Part shown: piece by piece, positions 12,545 through 23,900 of the stretch
Layout of the letters: each line of letters starts with the position of its first letter
Position numbering within the stretch: position 1 is the first letter of the stretch
Assembly (NCBI GenBank): GCA_964247055.1
Contig: OZ176055.1
Span: forward strand, 7,936,001-8,000,000
Length of the DNA stretch: 64,000 nt
Reading direction: 5' to 3'
Source of the DNA: Paragordius varius
Lineage: Eukaryota; Nematomorpha
Position numbers and translations under genes: made by a program
Notes under the pieces: model-generated
Told to the model about the DNA's origin: nothing
The model's database searches: none
Seen by the model: only the letters and a program-made list of their open reading frames with translations

Positions 12545-14446
12545 TTGATTGAAAAGTATATGGGGAGCGCCGATAATTATGATAAACTTTTGAGTGTAGA
12601 AAACAACACATGTTTACGTTCTCAGGCTATTGCTTGCGCTAATGAGCTTATAACGATTGCAATTGGAAACATACCAGCCACCATGGAATATATGGGACAA
12701 ATTCACGATCCCTCTATCTATAGATTTTGTGCTATCCCACAAGTATTTATTATATATATTATATATATATATATATATATATCCATGTATGAACATTTTC
12801 ATTTCAAACATTTTTAACTCAATCATAAACATTTCCAAATTCACCCTTAACATTTCAATCAAAATCACTGTCAAACAAAAAATTATATGATATTGGGTTT
12901 AATTGACTCACTCATAATTATTATTATAAATTTCTTTTTGGTATTTTTTAATGATGAAAAATATAGGTAATTATCAATTTTAGGTGCCTTATTATGATTT
13001 GATCAAAAATACCTAATTTTTTTGTTATTTTTGAATTTTTTTAAATAAAATTAACAAAATAGAGTAACAGAGAAGAAAAATAGACTAAAATTTTAATTAG
13101 GTACCACATGAACCATAATTAAAAATAACGGGGTTTTTCACCGATTTTTCTAAGTTTATTAAATGCCAAAAACTAAGTTAAAAAATAGTTCAACCTTTAA
13201 TTATGCGTTTTAATGGCTATTTCAAGGCATGATACTTGCAAAAAAAATTTAAGATTATTAAAACTTAAAAAGTGGTATCATTATTGCCATACTTATATTA
13301 AGGTATTTAAATTACAAATATTACAAAAGGCGTTTTTGCCATAAATAGTTTCTTACGACTGCTTTAATTTATTAAAATGTTAGCCAGCCATCCTTCTTGA
13401 TAATTATATATTTATTCATTAATTTGTGAAGTATTGAAAATATATGCATTTCAATAATAAATTTACTCTAAATGCTTTATTTAAGGTTATGGCGTTGGCT
13501 ACACTCACTCTGTGTTACGATAATGGAGCCATTTTCGAAAGGAATGTCAAAATTGCACGATATGAAACAGTTAAAATCTTTAACAATTGTCAAACACATT
13601 CACGTACTAAAACTATGTACACCTATTATCTCACACAAGTAGAATTAGATTTTTCTATTTTCAAATTTTAACAAAAGTTAAATATTTAGCATTTTAATAC
13701 CTACATCAAAATTGATACCGATTTCAAATTATAGTATTGAAATATAAAACAAAAAAAACTAAAAATACAGTTTTTTAAAAAACAACTATACTTTTATATG
13801 AACCATGAATCATTTCTACATAAATTTTACAATTTGCTGTTGTATAAAAACTTGGGGTTTGAAAAAGTAGGGTTATGTTTAAAAAAATATTTGTTTTTAA
13901 GTTTTACGTTTTGCTTATAATCTTTATTATATTTGTACTGATATAGCTTAAAAATAAAATGTTGCGTGCACGTCAAAAATATAACGCAAGCTTACAAACT
14001 AAACCTAAACAAAAGCAACAAGGTTTGCTATTATTAGAAGATGAATCGAATCAAAAAAATAATGGATTAGAACTTAGCCAAAGAATATGCGATACATTTG
14101 AATTAATGAATCAGAATATAGAACGAGCTTTGGAATGTTGTCATTCTGAATATTATAATTTGCGAAATATCCGTGGTTTAAAGTTTAAAGATCCTACCAA
14201 AAATGGAGGTTATTCATTGTTTTAAACCATATTTTTTAAAAAAACTCTTTTATAGATATTTTATTTTTTCATTTTATAGCTAAACCAAAGATGGCCTTAC
14301 CCCTTATCTCTTCAAATAACTTGGCTCCAGTGTTTTGGTGTCAAAAAGATTTTTACGTACAAATTGTTAACTTTTGCTTACTGCCTATCCTTTTTCTCAT
14401 TATATTTATAATGGTTAGAGTTATTAGAAGATTGTATTTTAGCTAA
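10689..14446 (+). CDS. FDFT1: squalene synthase (farnesyl-diphosphate farnesyltransferase)
   Basis: Joins two farnesyl diphosphates to squalene, the first committed sterol step, at the ER membrane. Nine exons: 10689-10778, 10807-10904, 10930-11113, 11370-11498, 12047-12238, 12545-12742, 13486-13638, 13947-14208, 14280-14446. All junctions are GT-AG and keep phase, giving 490 residues (human 417). Both Asp-rich diphosphate-binding motifs are present: DTIED near residue 77 and DIRED near 216, in the contexts [13 protein letters not shown] and [17 protein letters not shown] and [13 protein letters not shown] also match the family. The last exon gives a C-terminal membrane anchor ([13 protein letters not shown]). 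The extra length is mainly a Gln/Asn-rich insert in exon 8. Introns 1 and 2 are only 28 and 25 nt. The start codon choice is the least certain part. Confidence 0.93.
12513..12542. repeat. (AT)n microsatellite at a splice acceptor
   Basis: About 30 bp of alternating AT runs into the TTAG acceptor of squalene synthase exon 6. Confidence 0.85.
12750..12782. repeat. (AT)n microsatellite after a splice donor
   Basis: Alternating AT tract starting within 10 nt of the donor of squalene synthase exon 6 (exon end 12742). Confidence 0.85.
13735..13925. mobile_element. MITE family III, degraded copy in an intron
   Basis: Shares AAAAACAACTATACTTTTA near its left side and TTTGTTTTTAAGTTTTACG near its right side with the 8031 and 41269 copies. 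The terminal inverted repeats are eroded. Confidence 0.45.
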
Positions 14447-14736
14447 TCATCAAACCTCATTAATATATTATTTTTTCCATTTTCAAATAGCACATTTAAA
14501 ATTTATATGGCATTTCTCAGCAAATTGTGGAATAATTGTTACTTTTTCATAAAAACGCGCACTTTTTGAAAAATTTTACATGCAATTTGATATTTTTTGC
14601 ATTTTTTTACACCATACCTGCACACACATCAATTATATATATTATATAAATGATTCTAGTCATTTTTTTCTGCACAACACACTCAAAAATCACCATCAAA
14701 TATAATTTAATTTACAATTTTTTATATATAAATAAA

Positions 14737-17281
14737 TCAAATTAATTCATCAATCCCCACTTCTGTATGCGGTACATATTTTAGAGTAGTGTTTGAATTA
14801 TCATACACTTCTAGGTATCCTTGGTCACCACTTAATTTGTTGTGTAATTTCATGTTTCTCATATAAGCATAAGCCTTAATATTATCTTTTTCCTCTCCAC
14901 TCTGCAGTGATTTATTAAAGGGTCTAACCTAAACATCAAAATAAAAATTTTTATAAGTTTTTGAATTATAAAAGTTAGTTAAAAAACTTTGCTATTATTA
15001 CCCCAATGAGTAATCTTTGATAAAGGTCAGGGACACCTTCAAATTTATCCAAAAATTTTAACATGGATTCATTTACTTCATATACCTCTCCATACACGTG
15101 CTAAAATTATGAGATATAAAAAGAAAACTTAAAATGCATTAAAAATCTATCTAAATTAAATTTGTTATCTAACGTATAAGGAAAGTTTTCCATATCGTTA
15201 ATTTTGGCATGACCTTTTTAGTATTTAAAAATTGTTCATGTTTTATGCAAAATATATTGTCGATTTCTTCTCTTCATTGGCAGCCAGCAAGCCTTTGCAA
15301 CTTTATTCGCGGCCCGCCTAAATACTAATATACAGTATGAGTAAGTATACATTGATAGAAAACTTATTAATTATGCCATATAGTAAATAAAAAACAAAGG
15401 GGGCAGTGTTATTGGCTTATAGTTATTTTTTACTATTATTAGCCAATAATACTGCCCTTTGTTTTATTTACTATTTGGCAATAAATAATAACTTTCTAGC
15501 AACGTATACTTACTCATACTGTAAAATTAGAAAATTTCGAAAAATTTAGACTGCAGGCTTGATGAATGTAGTGGGAAAGCTATTTTTAATCTTTATGAAA
15601 ACTAATAATATCATTATTTAGCCGTTACTGTATATTCATGTGTAGATTTCGGACATAAACACCTTTCAACTGACAAGTAAGGTGTTATTTTAATGTATTG
15701 GTAAATGATTTATATTTTTGGCAGGATAATATAAAAAAATGAAGACAAGAAAGGAGTTTTGATTTTTTCTCTAATCATAAAAACATTATTAAAATGCTGT
15801 CCTTTATAATGCAAATATTAAATAACGCAATCACCTTTTAGTAGATTAAATATTAGCAAAAATATCTATAAAATTAGGCGGAATAGAATATATATGCTGT
15901 GGATTTCTAAAAACGCATTATATCAAAAAATATTGTTAATTAGCAATTCTCTTGCAAAATTTTACCACCAATTTCCTTCTTCTCGATTTCTTGTTAAATC
16001 ACTTAAAAGATTAGCAATATAAATAAATTATGATTGAAAAAAATAGCTCGCTTTATAATATGTTTATTACAACTTAATTGCAAATTTTGCTAATTTTTAA
16101 TTCAAATCAGTTGTGGTTGCTTTTTAATATTTAGGCATGCTTTAAGTAAATGTATGTATAGTTAACCATTGATCACTAACAAATAATTTTATTTTCTGTC
16201 ATAATATTATTAATTTTTGGTTTTTGGGGCCTAAATGTACCCAATGATGGCGGGGCGGGGTATAATTTGTTTAAGTTACTAAACATTAAAATTATCTACT
16301 GAGGTCCCATTGTGTCAAAAAAGAAATATCTGGCTGCAAACAAACATTTTTGGTGTTTAAAAACGGTGATATCAGTCACCATGTATTGGTTAAATGTAAC
16401 TGCGGTTAAACCTCTTTTTGTCTAAAGCACGGGATTGAACCAAAAAAATTCACAAAATCGTAGAATTTATAAATCACATATTTTGTCATTATATAATTGA
16501 TCGGAGTTAAATGAAAACTTTTTCGTCAGGAAAAATATCCCCATAAAAAGTGTATGTTTAATTTTTAGAGGTTTTATGCATATTCTTGTAATGATATGCA
16601 TAAATTGAATTATAAAATATTCAATGTTTTGTCCAATTAACCAATTTTTGCAGTTATATAATTTTTAAAAAACTAGGAATATGATTAATATCATGATGAA
16701 AAATTTACAAAAATATCAGTTTTATTTTTATTTATGATTAAATATTGTCGCTCATAAAAGTCTCACATATGTTATTTTGCACAAAAATTGGTAAAAAAGG
16801 TCAACTCACAAAAAAATCCACATCGATAAATGTTATTAGTGTTACCGAACCTTTTAAGATTAATACAAGGTAGATAATACATTATAATTTATAAAATCTT
16901 ATAAAAAAACAATTTTCTTTTCATTTTGTATTGTGCTGAAGTCCAAAATATCTGCTCATTTTACGTATATTTTTATGAAGTCAAATTCCTGAAGGTTAAT
17001 AAGTGTTTATAATTGCACTTTTAAATGGCATAAACAATGTTATATATCGTAAAAAAATTCAAGTGTATTCATAAAAAAACCTTTCCTTCACCAGGCTCAT
17101 TCAAAAGAAATGGAATATTAAACTGTGTGGATATAATCAATGGATATTCTGGAACAGTTTTTCCATCAAACTTATATTGAATAAATTTATTTCCCGAAAT
17201 ATTTTCGATTAAATAATGATTTGGCTGATTACGTTTCAATGTACCGTAAACAAATAGAAGACTCGTGTCACCAATCCCCAT
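14737..17281 (-). CDS. GGACT: gamma-glutamylaminecyclotransferase-like (GGCT/AIG2 fold)
   Basis: In its family this enzyme releases 5-oxoproline from gamma-glutamylamines such as transglutaminase crosslink products. Three exons: 17081-17281, 15002-15100, 14737-14928, giving 163 residues (human GGACT 153). Near the N-terminus is LLFVYGTLKRNQPNH, matching the family signature VYGTLKRGQPNH. Later blocks are PLIISTQFNIPFLL, GEVYEV and FLDKFEGVPDLYQR; the Glu in DKFE corresponds to the catalytic Glu. An upstream in-frame ATG at 17305 would add eight residues; I chose 17281 because the family starts just before the VYGTLK strand. Intron 1 (1,980 nt) holds a foldback MITE. The 3' end faces squalene synthase 290 bp away, and the gene lies 163 bp downstream of SEC61B on the same strand. 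Confidence 0.88.
15333..15521. mobile_element. foldback MITE, mariner-type ends
   Basis: Near-palindromic 189-bp element starting CAGTATGAGTAAGTATAC and ending with its reverse complement, flanked by TA on both sides. TA targets and CAGT ends are typical of Tc1/mariner-derived MITEs. It sits in GGACT intron 1. Confidence 0.8.
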
Positions 17282-17444
17282 TTTAATACAATCATAAAAA
17301 CACACCCTTATTCTAATAAACTACCCATTTTAACATTGATTTTATTTTTTTTATTGAACATAAATAAAAAATATAGATAGTTGATTTAAAATCATTTATT
17401 GATACATATAATAATTATAAATATGATATGGATGGATTAATAGG

Positions 17445-17863
17445 TTACGCTCTAGTGTATTTTCCCCATATGTGAAGCAAAAAAACGGATGCAATAAAAG
17501 TGAGGCTCATAACTAAAACTGGTACTGGTCCACTATAAAATTAAATAAAAAAAATAGTTACATACACTTTGATTCCTGGAGAATCATCGGTATAAAAACG
17601 CCACATACCAGCATTATTCGTTCGGGCTCTGGGAGCCGTTGTGGATGAAACAGTTTTTCTATTATTAGTATAAATATATTTTAAGAATAACCATAGAAAC
17701 AATAAAAATATTTTTAAAAATTGTTGCTACCTCTGTCTTAAACCACTGGAAGAACTGGCTCCCATTCTCGATCCCGATGGTTTGGCTGTTTTGCCTCCTG
17801 AACCAACTGTAGTAGAACTTGCGGCAATAGTCTAAAAATTGGATTTAAACCAAAAAATACCAT
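17445..17863 (-). CDS. SEC61B: Sec61 translocon beta subunit
   Basis: Tail-anchored subunit of the ER protein-conducting channel. Four exons: 17861-17863 (the ATG alone), 17731-17831, 17566-17658, 17445-17532, giving 94 residues (human 96). Conserved blocks in order are [25 protein letters not shown] and the C-terminal membrane segment [19 protein letters not shown], ending GKYTRA. Introns are 29, 72 and 33 nt. The first intron follows the initiator codon directly. The only ATG that joins to the Thr-Ile-Ala-Ala frame by GT-AG splicing is this one; an alternative start in a farther exon cannot be excluded. Divergent from CPSF2 with 89 bp between start codons. Confidence 0.92.
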
Positions 17864-17952
17864 TTTAACAAGGTACTAATTTGACGACGTATCGATTTCG
17901 TGCCTAACTATGAATGTAACAAAAACAGTTGTGCAAAAAATTTAATAACGGC
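17864..17952. promoter_or_regulatory. putative bidirectional SEC61B/CPSF2 promoter
   Basis: Only 89 bp separate the divergent start codons of SEC61B (-) and CPSF2 (+), so both 5' UTRs and core promoters must lie in or overlap this interval. No TATA box or named motif can be asserted. If SEC61B has a further upstream exon, the arrangement would differ. Confidence 0.6.
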
Positions 17953-20900
17953 ATGACTTCAATCATAAAATTTGAACCCTTATCTGGGGTATGGGATGAG
18001 GGACCATTAGCCTATATTCTTCAAATCGATGATTTTACTTTTCTGTTAGATTGTGGTTGGGATGAAAATTTTTCCATACAAACTGTTAAAAGCATGAAAA
18101 AGTTTATAAATTGAATATTTATAGTTTTGCTCACAAAATTGACGCTGTTCTTATTACATATCCAGATCTTTATCATTTAGGCGCTTTGCCTTATTTAGTC
18201 GGAAAGTGTGGTTTAACTGCTCCAATCTATGCCACTATACCGGTTTATAAAATGGGCCAGATGTTTATGTATGACAATTATCAAGTATATTGGCATTATT
18301 AACTTTGTTAGTCTAAAAAGAACAATGAAGAGTTTGAGCTATTTAGTTTGGATGATGTTGACTCTGCGTTTGATAGAATTACTCAATTAAAATACTCGCA
18401 AACGGTAGGATTAAAAAGTATGTTGCGTAAAAATACTAATTTGATATTTTTTAGGCATAATAATCTTTTCCGATATTTGTTACTTATTTACAATATATTT
18501 CCTTTTCTTTCAATATTTGTATTCTATAACAATTTTTTTACATAAACAAAAAAATATTACCTAAATAATTTTATTTTCTGTTCCAGTTCCATTGTTTTTT
18601 TGTCAAATGGTTTTAATTACAGTTTCCCTTTTTTTAATTTATTGATGGCCTATATTTTCTCACAATGTGGTATATATAAGCATACAAACTATAAAAAATT
18701 GTTATACGTTGCTTTTTTTTTCTAAAATCGATAAACTTGATTATAAAACAGAGGTAAATTTTTATTAACTTGTTTAATTTTTTTTAAAAATATTAAGAAT
18801 TCAATAAATCTCTATTTTGACAATCGTTATGGTTCCTAAAAACAGTTTTTATTCAAATTCATGATTAACAAACCTTTCAAAAATAATAAGAATTGGATTG
18901 TAAAAATTTCATTGTTTTTTTTAAAAAAGGTAAAGGTCATGGGTTAGAGATTACAGCTATCCCTGCAGGTCATATGATTGGCGGAACGATTTGGAAAATT
19001 GTTAAGGACGGCGAAGAGGAAATTATATATGCCGTCGATTTTAATCACAAAAAAGAACGGTTTTTTACATTTTATTTAATTATTTTTTTATTTGTAAAAT
19101 TTTTTACAGTAAGCATTTAAATTTAAAACTGATAAAATGTGTAATATATTTTCTTGTATACAATCAATTAGGTAAAAAATTGTAATTAATTATGTTACAA
19201 TTAATGACTGTCTTTTTTTGCCTTTTATTTTTAGTTTTGTTATTTTAAATGATATTGATAAAAAAATGTTTTTTGCATTTAGACATCTCAATGGATGTCA
19301 AATTTTGGAAAATTTGTCGCTTACAAAGCATGCCAGTGGTATATTTTTTTAAAAAATCATTATACATGTGATTTTTTATTATTTTTTGAAATACTTATAG
19401 AATATGATTATTAACTTTTTTTCTATTAACTAACCATTAGTTTACCTTAATGCAAGTGCAAAAATAATAAATTGTATTGGACTTGCAATTATTATATGTT
19501 GTTTCCTTAATTTTTTTTAAAAAAAATAATTTGGAACGAATAATCATTTAAGTATGCCTCTTGAAATATATTATTTGATTAAACTGTATTTTTTTCATTA
19601 ATTAAATCAAAATAATATCTTTTACTCTAATTTTTACATGTTTTGTCTTTCTTTCCGTTAAAATTTTCTTTTTTTAAGCTAAAATATAATTCTTATGATT
19701 TGCACTCTAAAACTTTGATTTGATAGTTTTATTACGGTAAAATGAAATTATATATCCACTAACTTTTCAACATTTATTTTATAAATATCATTCTTATTGG
19801 ATATTTCCCTCTTCTCTAACATATACCACTTACAGTTCAAATTCACCTCTAAACAATTCAAATTTACCCTTAAAGAATTCAAATTCACCCAAAAATTATG
19901 CATTTTTGAACTAATATAACTCATTATTAATATTAAATATATCTTTATGGCATAGTTTATTATTTTTTCAGTATTTTGATATTAAACAAAATTTTATGTT
20001 TTTAAAAATATATAAAAATAGAGGCAAGTTTTAATCTTTAAAAACACATAATTTATTTTAGGGTGAATTTAAATTGTTCAAGATTGAATTTGAATTGTAA
20101 ATGGTAAATCATTTTTATCCATAAATTATCTTTTTCCTTAAAATATAATATTTTTTTCTTTTTATACTTTTTTTTACGTATGCATATAAATAAAAAAGGT
20201 GGGCCAACCCGGGATAAACCTTGCAGTTTACTCATAACAGATGCCATGAATAGTGGATATGAACAAAGTAGGAGACGCCTTCGTGATGAACTCCTTATAA
20301 CTCGAATCCTTAAAACGCTCCGAGATGAGGGTGGAAACGTTCTCCTGCCCATAGATACGGCTGGGCGAGTGCTTGAAATTGCACATTTATTGGTATGAAA
20401 GTTTGTAAAGTTTTTGGGAGTTTTAATTGATTTTGTAAAATTTTTGTGATGTTTTTAGGTATATTTTTTGAAAAAGATAAAATCCCTTTTGGACAGTTAT
20501 ATAAATAAATGCCTTTATACCTATAGACACGGCTCATAGAATGCCGAAATTATTTATTTATATGAATTTGTATAAAAACTTGATTTGTTTAAAGGCTTTG
20601 GGGTTTTTCGGTTTTAAAAGGGACTTAGTTGTTTTCTGATTTTATACGTTTTAGAGGTGTTTTGCCCTTAGATACGGCTGGCAGAGTGCTTGAAATGGTA
20701 TTGGTAAAAAGTTTATAAAAAATGAGTTTTGACTGATTTTGTATAGTTTTGTTTAGGATCCTGAAATAATTTTGGTTTAATGATTTTTTGGTTTTATATA
20801 ATTGCTTAATTTTTTCAAGGAGGTTAATTTATTTTTTTCGTTTGAAATTGCTCAAATATTGTATTTATATGATTTCGTTTATTTTGTTATAATATATTTT

Positions 20901-23900
20901 ATAAAATAAAAAAATATTTTGCAAAGGACTTTTTGATATTATCTACCATTCAGAGTTCAATTCACCCTTGAACAATTTAGTTTTACCTTAAAAAAATTAT
21001 GTGTTTTCGAACTATAACTCATTATTAATATGAAATATATTTTTTCGGTATTATTTTAATTTAAAACAAGATTTTAAAAATATAGGTATTTTATAGTAAA
21101 TTTGAATTGTTCGAGGGTGAATTTGAATTGAAAATGGTATATGTTTAAAAAAGTATGGGTTATTCTATTAACATATATATTGTTTAAAAAGTATGGTTAA
21201 CTCTATTAAGATATATATAGGTATTTTTATAAAAACAACACTTTTTTAACATCAATTAGGCGATTTGAAACCATTAACTTAGCATTTTTCCACTACCATT
21301 TTTTTCAATTCACTAAACACATTTGTTTGTCTTATCAGTTGATATTCACATGAATTTTTTTAGAAAAGTTTAATTTTTCGAAGATTTAACAGCTAAAATT
21401 TTATTTTATATGTCAATACATACTTATTCATACTTGACATTCATTTTCTACCTTCTTAAACTTTTTAAAAAAATAGTTTTTGAATATAAAGGTTTACTTT
21501 ATTGGTTTTATATTGATTTTTTTATTTCTAGGATCAACTTTGGCGTAATCCGGATAGTGGTTTAAGTGCATATCCTCTCGTATTTCTCAACAATGTAAGT
21601 TACAATGTTGTAGCTTTTGCCCAAAATCAGATTGAATGGATGAGTGAAAAGATTAGCAAAATAACTATGCCCCCTAACAATAGTTTTTATTTTTATAAAC
21701 TACTTTTTTGGTTTTTTATTTGCACATCATTTTTTATGATAAGGAATTAATTGGGAACATTCGGAAATTTATTAATATATGATTAGTAAGTTAGGAAATG
21801 TTCGCATATACATATATGAATATATATATGTTTTCAAAAAGTTTCCTTTTTGTTAATTTTTCATATTATAATTAAATGGATTAACAATATTATTTACACA
21901 TAATCATTGATTTATATATTAATTATTTTTGCATTCAAATAAAGCAAAAAATATTATTGTACTATCAAAATTAATTATGATAAAATTATGTAATTATTTT
22001 TGCCCATTTTAAATTTTCAATTTTACAGGTGTCGAACAATCAAGCGTGTCCCCGTTTCATTTCAAACATTTGACTCTTTGTCACAATTTATCAGATCTGG
22101 AAAGGATATCTTCTCCAAAAGTATGTATAATAATTTTAGATTTCTTTGTTTTATAAAATATTTAGATTCTATATATAAATTGTTTTTAGAAATCTCTATA
22201 TATACCCTTTTTGTTATAGTTAACATCATCTATAAATGGGTTATTTAAATAAATTTTTTTTCGATTTTACGTAAAATTTATTTTTTTGCGTCCTAATCTC
22301 ATTATATTATGATGTCTACGTTATAATCGGTTATATACATAATAATTATTTTAATTAAAAATATATTTTCCTGCATACCTTTAATCATTTACAACAGGTG
22401 TGTCCAACAAAATGGCTTCGCGGGCTGTATTTAAAATATTTATATAAACATTTATAAATTATATAATGGATTTCAAACATAAGACGGAAAATACAAACGT
22501 AATATAACAATTTTTTTCGGTAGTTTTTGCCAATTGTATAGATTTATTTAAAAAGGTTTTTTGAGAAATATCAATTTTGCTAAGAATTTTGGCATTTTAA
22601 CATTTTTCCCTGGCCGGGTGTTGGAGACCCCTGTTTTACATTTTTTATATGTTTTTTTAAATTATTTTAGACATGGTTTAATACAATTTCAATTTCTTTA
22701 TTCTTTATATGTCATATTATTATTATTATAATTTTATTATCAAAATTTTTTTTAAACCATTTTATTTTCTTAATGACCACAAATTGGTTTTTAATGGTTA
22801 TATAGGAATTTTTTTTTGATATTTTTATTTTTATTAATACGACCGGATTGATTTTATTTAGTTTGTCTAAAACCTTAATTTTTGTTATAATAGCACACAT
22901 AAAAGGTGGTTTACTGAAAAAATTTTTAAACATTTTTATTATACGACCAAAATGGTTTTAGTTTGGTTTATTCCTTTATTTTTAACACTATAATGTTATT
23001 TTATGTTGATTTTAATGAAACACTTTAATTTTAACGCTGTCATATGAAGGTGATTTTATTTAAAAATTTTAATTTTTTAATATTTATAAACGGTGTTTGT
23101 ATTATTTTGATTTTTTAATTTTAAACCATTTATATTTTTTGAAAGGTGGTGTTAGCTTCTAGCCCAGGGCTTGATAGTGGATATAGTCGAGACTTGTTTA
23201 TAGAGTGGTGTGCCAATGCTAAAAATACCATAATTTTAACCTCAAGAACAACGCCAGGAACCCTAGCTAGAACCCTTATAGATGATACTACTGGCATGAT
23301 TAAAACTTTAACCCTAGAAGTTTACATTTTATTAATTATTTATGATAACTTTTGATTACAATTGATTTCTTACTGAGAATTTACACACAGACTAATTACT
23401 TAAATAATTAAAGTTTTTTTTACCACATTTTTTCCTTTTGAATTTTTTCTTTATAACTTTTTTAATTAAAATCTATACTCCTTTTTATCATTACTGTCAA
23501 CATTTATTGATAATATTTTATGTGTAATTAATACCACGGCAAAAGTTAGACTAGTTTGGGTTTTTTATTTTAAAACAGCAATAACAGTTTTATTCATTGG
23601 AATCGGTCGTTTCGATTTTTTAAAATATTAAATAAATATTGTTTCATCACCCTAAAATCCAACAAATTTAAATTTCAACTTTACTTAAACATTGTAAAAT
23701 AAATAGTTATTTTAATTGTATGTTAAATAGTATTACATATCTAATACCCCGCACATATGAGTCTTTAATTGTTAAACTCCTCATATTAATGATTAAAATT
23801 ATTAAAATTATACAAACAAATCAATAAATTAGATGAAAATTTATTGATAAAAATAACAATCGTTAAAGCAAATTATCAAGAAAAATATTAATATTTTTAT

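Noticed and set aside
12614-12890. Overlapping ORFs around squalene synthase exon 6
   Set aside because: Run through AT microsatellite (Ile/Tyr repeats) and are shadows of the exon.
20053-20352. 99-codon minus-strand ORF rich in Arg/Ser
   Set aside because: Antisense of CPSF2 exon 6 and a MITE II end.
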